DNA of 10,332 nt from DATGZX01 sp035296965 (GTDB lineage Bacteria > Planctomycetota > Planctomycetia > Gemmatales > Gemmataceae): positions 1 to 10,332 of the forward strand of contig DATGZX010000259.1 of the NCBI GenBank assembly GCA_035296965.1, given 5' to 3'. This document shows positions 5,676-10,332 of the stretch, in pieces. Numbering within the stretch: position 1 is the first letter of the stretch; each line of letters begins with the position of its first letter. A program made the position numbers and the translations under genes. The notes beneath the pieces were generated by a model. The model saw nothing but the letters and a program-made list of their open reading frames with translations, ran no database searches and had not been told where the DNA came from.

Positions 5676-8008
5676 GACTCTAGCCCTCCAGGTGGGATCG
5701 TATCCCAGAAGCCGGTTTGAGGGTCGTATTGATCGTTGGGTGCGACCGCGAGGTACTTTGGCAAGCGCGGATCGCGCAGTTTGCCCCATCGGCGCGGGAT
5801 CGGGACTATTAAGCCTGCGGTGGAGCGGAGCTGCTGCTGCAATGCAACGAAGTCGGGAATCCTCCCCGCGAGAACGGCAGGGACCGTGAATTCCTCGATG
5901 TCGCGAAACGACTCGTCGCCTTGGGCATAGCCACTGTTACCAGTGAAGGCACACCAGCGATCCGGTTCCCCGAGGCGCGGGCCGTGTTGCTTGAGGGCTT
6001 GTTCCAACATGCTCTGACTGACGTTGTTTTCCGCAAGGTCACTGCAGAGGGAATTCAAAAACTCGTCCAGACCGCCGAGGTGCTCGAACCTGTACGGTCG
6101 CGGATCTTCGGGGTCGTACACGAGGATTTCCCCGGCGCCGGGGCGCAAGTCCCGGCTTCGGTGGCAGCGCCCCATCCGCTGGATCAACGAAGTAATCGGG
6201 CACGTCTCCGTCACCAACAAATCGGCATCGAGGTCGAGCGACATCTCACAAACTTGCGTTGTTAAAGCCAGCGCCACGACGCCGGGCGTCTGGAAGGCCC
6301 GCACGACTTCCTCATGTCGCTCACGTCGGTTTTCTAGTGTGAACCTGCTGTGATAGCAGAACATTCCTGCTTCGGCGGGCCAATCTCGTCGCAGATCCAA
6401 GATGCTCTGCTGAGCGCGCTTGACTTGATTCACGACCCACAGAACACGCTTGCCCTGTGTAATCGCGACACGCACGCGCTGGCATGCTTCACCCGCACGG
6501 ATTCGGCGTAACCGGTACCGCTTCGTGTCGGCGGCGGCTTGAAGGTCTAGTGGGCGTGCATCCGAGGGCGGCTTCAGCCCGCACTCGGCCGTCAGCTGTT
6601 CGCGTCGCTCCTCCAGGACGGTCGCGCTCATACCCAGCACAGGAACGGCGAATTCCTTCAGAAAGCACTTCAAGGAAGAGAGCATCGCCTGATCGAAACT
6701 ATGGACCTCGTCGATCACCACGACGGAATCAGCCAGTACCGGCAGCATGCACACGGGGCCGTAGCTGTACTGCATGAAGGCGAGGAACTGATCGACCGTC
6801 GCCGAGAAAACGCGCTTCTGCCAGAAGCCAACAGCGAACAGCCGCATATCGGTCTCGAAGTCTTTCTCGTCACGTTTGTCCCCTGGGTCCTGCGGGTTCT
6901 CGAACATGCCTTCCAGGTCGTAATCTGCGGTCCCATGCATGAGTCCAGCCGCATCCTCTGGTGCCCACGAAACGTAATCGCGAAATCCCTCTGTCGCCGT
7001 CGCCCGCGTTGGGTAGAGAAAAATCAGCCGCATCGCCTTGCGGGCCCCTCTCAGCCGCGACGCCATCCACCGCCAGGCCGCTAGCGTCTTGCCGGCCCCG
7101 CACGGCTCCAAGAGCAAGGCACGGTCCTCGAGCTGTTCGGCCAGCTTCTGGAAATCGCTCCAGTCTTTCCACTTCCCGGCACGGCGCAGCTGGTCAACTC
7201 GGGGGTTGATGACGCGTTCCCAAACAAACGCTTCGTCACATAAGCAGCTTTCATCGAAAGCATCGCCAAGAAAGCGCCGCAGGTCATAACCCTCGCGGTA
7301 TAGCCCCGAGGCTGCGGCATCGGCGGCAATCAAGGCGGCACGCACTGCTGTGACAAGGCGACGCACTTCGGGATTATTTTTCATGGTACGTCCAAGATCA
7401 CGTATCCGACGGTTCGTCCGCTCGCGAAGTGGCTCGATAGTGCATGCACCCTGTTTCTCCTCAAATGTCCAGAGTTGCTCGAATTGGGGACGCGGCCCCT
7501 GCAAGCCGACACGGCGACCAATGAGGTCGAGCAACTGGGCGAAGTCCGGACGATCAACGAGAAGCCGAAAACTGATTTGGTCAGGCGGTCGTGGGGCCAC
7601 TGCTTCAGGGTCGCGCGCCTTGAGGTGATGCGTGAGCACCGCCGACAGGATTACGTCGCGGTTACGATGAACGCTTGGGGCTGACTCCAGCCAGGCTTGT
7701 ACAGCCTCTAAGACAAGCATCAAGGCGCTGAGATGCTCGTGGCGGATCAGCTGTGGCTTGCCGTGGAGAATCGCATCCTCGAAGCTATCGCAGGCCTTCC
7801 CCAAGTCGTGGAAGGCGGCTGCCGCGGTCAGGCAGCTATAAAAATCGTCCGTTTGGTCCGGCTTCAGCTTGAAAAACCGCGTCCACTGACGACCCAACCG
7901 AGTGGGGTTGGCCGCGATGCCGAACATCCAGCCAATCGCATTGAAGACATCCTCGGTGTGGCGCACCAATGTCAACTCCGACTTCGATTTCGCCAGGATC
8001 GGGTTCAT
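5672..8008 (-). CDS. cas3: Cas3 HD nuclease-helicase
   Basis: A 778-residue Cas3 with the HD nuclease at the N-terminus and a superfamily 2 helicase after it. HD residues visible are His17, His67-Asp68 (AFHDLGK), His90 and His92 (RHEH) and His127-His128. The helicase has Walker A EPCGAGKT (301-308), the DEVH box (433-436), SAT (461-463), TTQVCEMSLDLDAD starting at 583 and motif VI QRMGRCHR (610-617). Cas3 is recruited by the target-bound surveillance complex, unwinds the DNA and degrades one strand. All motifs look intact, so it should be active. The ATG at 8006-8008 follows the cas6 TAG by 2 nt with GAGG 5 nt upstream; an in-frame start at 8044 would add 12 residues and overlap cas6. Its TGA overlaps the cas8 ATG. 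Confidence 0.96.
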   Translation of the reverse strand: MNPILAKSKSELTLVRHTEDVFNAIGWMFGIAANPTRLGRQWTRFFKLKPDQTDDFYSCLTAAAAFHDLGKACDSFEDAILHGKPQLIRHEHLSALMLVLEAVQAWLESAPSVHRNRDVILSAVLTHHLKARDPEAVAPRPPDQISFRLLVDRPDFAQLLDLIGRRVGLQGPRPQFEQLWTFEEKQGACTIEPLRERTNRRIRDLGRTMKNNPEVRRLVTAVRAALIAADAAASGLYREGYDLRRFLGDAFDESCLCDEAFVWERVINPRVDQLRRAGKWKDWSDFQKLAEQLEDRALLLEPCGAGKTLAAWRWMASRLRGARKAMRLIFLYPTRATATEGFRDYVSWAPEDAAGLMHGTADYDLEGMFENPQDPGDKRDEKDFETDMRLFAVGFWQKRVFSATVDQFLAFMQYSYGPVCMLPVLADSVVVIDEVHSFDQAMLSSLKCFLKEFAVPVLGMSATVLEERREQLTAECGLKPPSDARPLDLQAAADTKRYRLRRIRAGEACQRVRVAITQGKRVLWVVNQVKRAQQSILDLRRDWPAEAGMFCYHSRFTLENRRERHEEVVRAFQTPGVVALALTTQVCEMSLDLDADLLVTETCPITSLIQRMGRCHRSRDLRPGAGEILVYDPEDPRPYRFEHLGGLDEFLNSLCSDLAENNVSQSMLEQALKQHGPRLGEPDRWCAFTGNSGYAQGDESFRDIEEFTVPAVLAGRIPDFVALQQQLRSTAGLIVPIPRRWGKLRDPRLPKYLAVAPNDQYDPQTGFWDTIPPGGLES
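5684..5690 (-). promoter_or_regulatory. Shine-Dalgarno of cas8
   Basis: TGGAGGG on the minus strand lies 8 nt before the ATG at 5675 and within the last codons of cas3. It supports the short cas8 start and coupling by the ATGA overlap. Confidence 0.8.
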
Positions 8009-8010
8009 GA

Positions 8011-8628
8011 CTACCTCGGCTGTACGGGAAGAAAAAAGCCACACCCCATGCGAGAACGACCCCCTAACCCGTTCTCCTGTAAGTTCACCGACTCCTCCGC
8101 ACTCAAGCCGCTTACGATCACAGGAAAGCCAACTACTCGCTTGTCCTTGACACGCAGCACATGCCGACGAGGCTGTCCCGCGCGGGCGCCTTCAGTCAAT
8201 TGCGGAATGCCGGGTTGGCCGGCAATCTCTAGTTTGGCAAGTTGGCGGCCAACCGCCTCCAAGAATGGCCCAGGCTCCGTGAACCCTTTGATGGTCACCA
8301 GCCGAGCGACCAGGTTCGGCGCGGGGATCAAGTTGCGCACCTGAGGTACACCGAGGCGCAAGCGATGGCCGCCTACGTCGATGGCCTTGCCCGCCAGTTG
8401 GAGCACCAGCGGAATCTCCTCCGCTGCAAGCCGAAGCCGCAACCGAGAAAATCGCGAGTCGAGTGTCAGCGAGCCATTGCCGGCATAACTGCCCCGAATC
8501 GGCCCAACGCGAATCTTGCACGCTGCTTCATGCAGCTGCGGTACAAGGCGCGCCAACGCGCCGTACAGGTCATAGCCGTGGTCGACAGATAGCGAGCTGC
8601 CGAGGACTGGAAAGTGCAGGTCAAGCAT
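8011..8628 (-). CDS. cas6: Cas6 pre-crRNA endoribonuclease (Cmx6-like)
   Basis: A 205-residue RAMP protein, first gene of the operon. The N-terminal HGYDLYGAL (from His17) matches the Cas6 pattern in which an early His takes part in RNA cleavage, and the C-terminus carries the Gly-rich loop GLGGRSRMGCG (187-197), a hallmark of Cas6. It cuts the CRISPR transcript within each repeat to make crRNAs, which are then loaded onto Cas5/Cas7/Cas8. Repeat-like two-domain ferredoxin folding is expected. Start: ATG at 8626-8628 with AAGGTG 8 nt upstream. The catalytic role of His17 is inferred from family pattern. Short length fits MYXAN-type Cas6 (Cmx6). Confidence 0.92.
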   Translation of the reverse strand: MLDLHFPVLGSSLSVDHGYDLYGALARLVPQLHEAACKIRVGPIRGSYAGNGSLTLDSRFSRLRLRLAAEEIPLVLQLAGKAIDVGGHRLRLGVPQVRNLIPAPNLVARLVTIKGFTEPGPFLEAVGRQLAKLEIAGQPGIPQLTEGARAGQPRRHVLRVKDKRVVGFPVIVSGLSAEESVNLQENGLGGRSRMGCGFFLPVQPR

Positions 8629-8670
8629 GTTTCGCTCACCTTCTCACTAAAGCCATTGACTCACTGTCCT

Positions 8671-8699
8671 TTTCTATTACATTAGTTCTCGTTGGACAA
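8671..8699 (-). promoter_or_regulatory. Possible promoter of the cas operon
   Basis: On the minus strand TTGTCC (8699-8694) and TAGAAA (8676-8671) are 17 nt apart and would give a leader of roughly 35 nt before cas6. The -10 match is weak, and consensus promoters may not apply to this host, so this is only a candidate. Confidence 0.25.
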
Positions 8700-8706
8700 G
8701 CAGGGG

Positions 8707-8718
8707 TGGGCACGCCCA
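8707..8718. repeat. Small inverted repeat TGGGC-AC-GCCCA
   Basis: A perfect 5-bp inverted repeat with a 2-nt centre, 80 nt from the cas6 start and followed ten bases later by a second palindrome. It could be an operator or part of a REP-like element. Confidence 0.5.
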
Positions 8719-8727
8719 ATTACCTTG

Positions 8728-8742
8728 AACGCCCTTGGCGTT
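8728..8742. repeat. Inverted repeat AACGCC-CTT-GGCGTT
   Basis: A perfect 6-bp inverted repeat with a 3-nt centre in the cas6/hicA spacer. With the hairpin at 8707-8718 it could serve as a regulator-binding site for either divergent unit; the pattern alone does not tell which. Confidence 0.55.
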
Positions 8743-8868
8743 GAGCACGCTTTCGTGAGAAGGTGTCTGGTTGCTGCAATTCTTCTTCCATGATGCCGAA
8801 AGGCGCTTGCCATTCGCCCCAAGACTCCCTTCGTCCCCGCCGCGAATGCGCCCGGCCGGAGATTCCGC

Positions 8869-9096
8869 ATGAGCAGAGTCCCTTCTTTGAGCTACGAACG
8901 GATCATCGCAGCACTGCAGCGCTTGGGATTCTCTCAGATTCGGCAGCGTGGCAGCCATATCCGGCTCCAGAAGCAACTGTCGGACAGACAACTCAGGATC
9001 ACCGTGCCGGCTCACCGGCCGGTCAAGCGTTCCACGTTGAGTCGCATCTTGAAGCAAGCTGAGGTTTCTCTCGATGATTTTCTTGCCCCCTTGTAG
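8869..9096 (+). CDS. hicA: HicA-family mRNA interferase toxin
   Basis: A 75-residue protein with the small HicA dsRBD-like layout: an N-terminal helix (YERIIAALQRLGF), then RQRGSHIRLQK with the expected catalytic His30, a TVPAHRP strand, and the C-terminal helix TLSRILKQAEVSLDDFL. HicA toxins cut mRNA and tmRNA and are neutralised by HicB. Start ATG at 8869-8871 with GGAG (8858-8861) 7 nt upstream. hicB follows 60 nt downstream on the same strand. The pair is transcribed away from the cas operon. Catalytic residues look intact, so it should be an active toxin. Confidence 0.93.
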   Translation: MSRVPSLSYERIIAALQRLGFSQIRQRGSHIRLQKQLSDRQLRITVPAHRPVKRSTLSRILKQAEVSLDDFLAPL

Positions 9097-9156
9097 AATC
9101 AATGTGGCGTTTCCGAACTCACACGCCCGGCGCCAGCATTGAAACCGAGGATCTCC

Positions 9157-9357
9157 ATGCTCTTGAAGGTCTACTTCGAACCCTCCGACGAAGGCGGATA
9201 TACGGTTCATGTTCCCTCCCTGCCGGGATGTATCTCCGAAGGGGATACCCTCGAAGAAGCCCGCAGAAATATTGAGGAAGCGATTGCCCTGTATCTCGAA
9301 TCGGCCGAGGAACAAGCGCCGCCGGCCGGCGGGTTCGCGGAAGAGATCGTTGTGTGA
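9157..9357 (+). CDS. hicB: HicB-family antitoxin (short form)
   Basis: A 66-residue HicB-type antitoxin. It shows the partly degraded RNase H-like fold: LLKVYFEPSDEGGYTVHVPSLPGCISEGDTLEEA followed by a helix (NIEEAIALYLESAEE), written here in two pieces only to show order; the key motif is VPSLPGCISEGDT. It binds and blocks HicA. No C-terminal ribbon-helix-helix or HTH domain is present, so autoregulation would need another protein or rely on the complex. I prefer the ATG at 9157, which has GAGG (9147-9150) 6 nt upstream; a TTG at 9139 would add six residues. Its TGA (9355-9357) directly abuts the stop of the convergent WYL gene. Confidence 0.9.
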   Translation: MLLKVYFEPSDEGGYTVHVPSLPGCISEGDTLEEARRNIEEAIALYLESAEEQAPPAGGFAEEIVV

Positions 9358-10206
9358 TCAGCCGTCATCCGCGCGCGACAATCGCTTCATGATGCTCTGC
9401 AATTCAATCGCTATCTCCTCCCGCAATTCCTCCGGCCCCAGCACCTCGCAGTCTGCCCCCCAGGACAGCGCCCAGCGTTTGACCTCCACGAGGTGATTGA
9501 CACGTAGCGTCAGCACCAACCCGCCATCGGGTTCGTCGTGCAGTTGCTGGGTGGAGTGCCAGGTTCTTTCCTTCACGTAGCGCGCAGCGACTGGGCTGAA
9601 GCGCAGCCGGATTTCTTGCAGCGGACCCTTGCCGCGCACTTTGCGGAAGCTGACATCGAGGAAATCCGTGATGCGAAACTCGTCGGGACGTTCGCAACGC
9701 TCGCCGGTTTCGCGGAGTTCGCGGATGCGGCCCGAAGCGAACATCCGCACATCTTCACGCAGATGGCAATACCCCACCAGAAACCAATCGCCGTCGATGG
9801 CCGTCAGATGAAACGGATCCACCACGCGGCGGTTGGTCTCGTCGCGGGACGCCGTCCAGTAGAGAAGCTCCAGTTGCCGGCCGTCGCGCACCGCGTGAAT
9901 TAGCCGGCGGAAATGCTCGGCCTGGCCGGCGTCGGTCGGTTGCGTCCGAATCGAGTATGCCTGCGCCAGCTGGTCCGAGTGCAGGGAGATAGGGTCCGGC
10001 AGCAAGACGGTGATCTTCTGGAAGAGCCGTTCCAAGTCAGCGGCCAGCGGCAGACCATTGTACTGCTGTAGTAGGCGCTCCGCGAGAAAGAGCGCCAGGC
10101 ACTCCCCTTCGGTCACCTGCGGAAGTGCGAGACGAAAGCTTTCTTCCCGGTAATAGTAGCCGTGCCGGCTGGAATCGTACTCGATGGGCGCGCCAGGGCG
10201 AACGCA
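9358..10206 (-). pseudogene. 5'-truncated WYL-domain transcriptional regulator
   Basis: The open frame reads as the C-terminal part of a WYL regulator. It begins GAPIEYDSSRHGYYYREESF, the segment that normally follows the N-terminal helix-turn-helix, and continues with a central region and the WYL domain (WFLVGYCHLRED, at residues 111-122 counted from the GTG at 10116) and the C-terminal extension. Upstream, the frame reaches a TGA at 10207-10209 with no start codon in between and no HTH in any frame in the 120 bases left. The only start in frame, GTG at 10116, lacks a Shine-Dalgarno and falls inside conserved sequence. WYL domains often sense ligands or nucleic acids, and such regulators are common near defence systems. 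A shortened 252-residue protein from the GTG is possible but would not bind DNA through an HTH. Confidence 0.75.
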
Positions 10207-10217
10207 TCAAACTCCAC

Positions 10218-10230
10218 CTCAATTATTGAG
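10218..10230. repeat. Palindrome CTCAAT-T-ATTGAG
   Basis: Perfect 6-bp arms around a single base, just upstream of where homology to WYL regulators stops. It may be an operator for the rightward gene or a junction mark; nothing decides between these. Confidence 0.4.
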
Positions 10231-10236
10231 AGGGCC

Positions 10237-10266
10237 TTGATTGGGACAAGTGTACAGGCCTACGAT
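10237..10266 (+). promoter_or_regulatory. Possible promoter of the gene at the right edge
   Basis: TTGATT (10237-10242) and TACGAT (10261-10266) are 18 nt apart, about 35 nt before the candidate start at 10302. The match to a housekeeping promoter is modest. Confidence 0.25.
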
Positions 10267-10301
10267 TCTTCCGGACTTTCACCTATTTCCCGGAGGAACG
10301 C

Positions 10302-10332
10302 ATGGTTGCTACTACTCACGTGGGGTTGTTTA
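10302..10332 (+). CDS. Possible start of a gene running off the right edge
   Basis: An ATG at 10302 opens a frame, MVATTHVGLF, that runs to the window end without a stop. GGAGG (10292-10296) sits 5 nt upstream, a strong ribosome-binding site. Ten residues are too few to name a product. It would be divergent from the WYL remnant. Confidence 0.4.
   Translation, partial: MVATTHVGLF

Larger units (their letters stand above)
8629..8868. promoter_or_regulatory. Divergent spacer between cas6 and hicA
   Basis: This 240-nt spacer should hold the promoters of both the cas operon (leftward) and hicAB (rightward). It contains two small hairpins (8707-8718 and 8728-8742) and a possible leftward promoter (8671-8699). 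Short open frames occur on both strands but none shows a ribosome-binding site with a recognisable protein. Confidence 0.6.

Noticed and set aside
5676..5789. Longer N-terminus for Cas8
   Set aside because: The added 38 residues are an out-of-frame reading of the cas3 end; the ATG at 5675 has TGGAGGG at 8 nt and an ATGA overlap.
8009..8044. Longer N-terminus for Cas3
   Set aside because: It would overlap cas6, while the ATG at 8008 follows the cas6 stop by 2 nt with a ribosome-binding site and lies just before the HD domain.
7733..8344. A 203-residue open frame on the plus strand
   Set aside because: It is antisense to the cas3 HD domain and cas6.
8677..9315. A 212-residue open frame on the minus strand across hicA and hicB
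   Set aside because: It is antisense to both HicA and HicB, whose conserved motifs and ribosome-binding sites are convincing.
10037..10222. A 61-residue open frame on the minus strand starting with TTG
   Set aside because: It is a different frame from the WYL remnant, rich in Arg and Pro like other shadow frames, and shows no HTH.

Overview
The window carries a complete, tightly packed type I CRISPR-Cas operon on the minus strand. Its gene order and families match the 'MYXAN'/Dev-type systems named after the Myxococcus xanthus dev locus. In transcription order (right to left) the genes are cas6, cas3, cas8, cas7 (DevR-like), cas5 (DevS-like), a cas4-cas1 fusion and cas2. No CRISPR array is visible; since cas2 ends two bases from the left edge, an array would most likely lie beyond that edge.

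The genes from cas6 to cas4-cas1 are separated by gaps of 25 nt or less or by ATGA stop/start overlaps, and several carry a strong Shine-Dalgarno sequence about 8 nt before the start. The chain breaks once: 196 nt of non-coding, G-rich then C-rich sequence separates cas4-cas1 from cas2 and includes six tandem GGGNNTA heptads. No separate small-subunit (cas11) gene is present. Inside cas8, however, a purine-rich Shine-Dalgarno-like sequence precedes an in-frame ATG that would give a 134-residue C-terminal protein of Cas11 size. This is the most testable new idea in the window.

Divergent from the cas operon, across a 240-nt spacer with two small hairpins, lies a compact hicA-hicB toxin-antitoxin pair on the plus strand. 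hicB ends base-to-base against a convergent WYL-domain regulator gene whose N-terminal helix-turn-helix is missing; it reads as a 5'-truncated remnant. The last ~120 bases hold a possible promoter and a well-placed Shine-Dalgarno for a gene that begins at the right edge.

How the genes work together: Cas4-Cas1 and Cas2 acquire spacers, Cas6 cuts pre-crRNA, Cas8/Cas7/Cas5 form the Cascade-like surveillance complex, and Cas3 (HD nuclease plus helicase) degrades the target. All key catalytic motifs that can be seen look intact, so the system appears functional. The host is a moderately high-GC bacterium. The intergenic tracts rich in GGGGCTA and AGTGGCGAG resemble intergenic sequence I associate with Planctomycetota, but that assignment is low-confidence inference.
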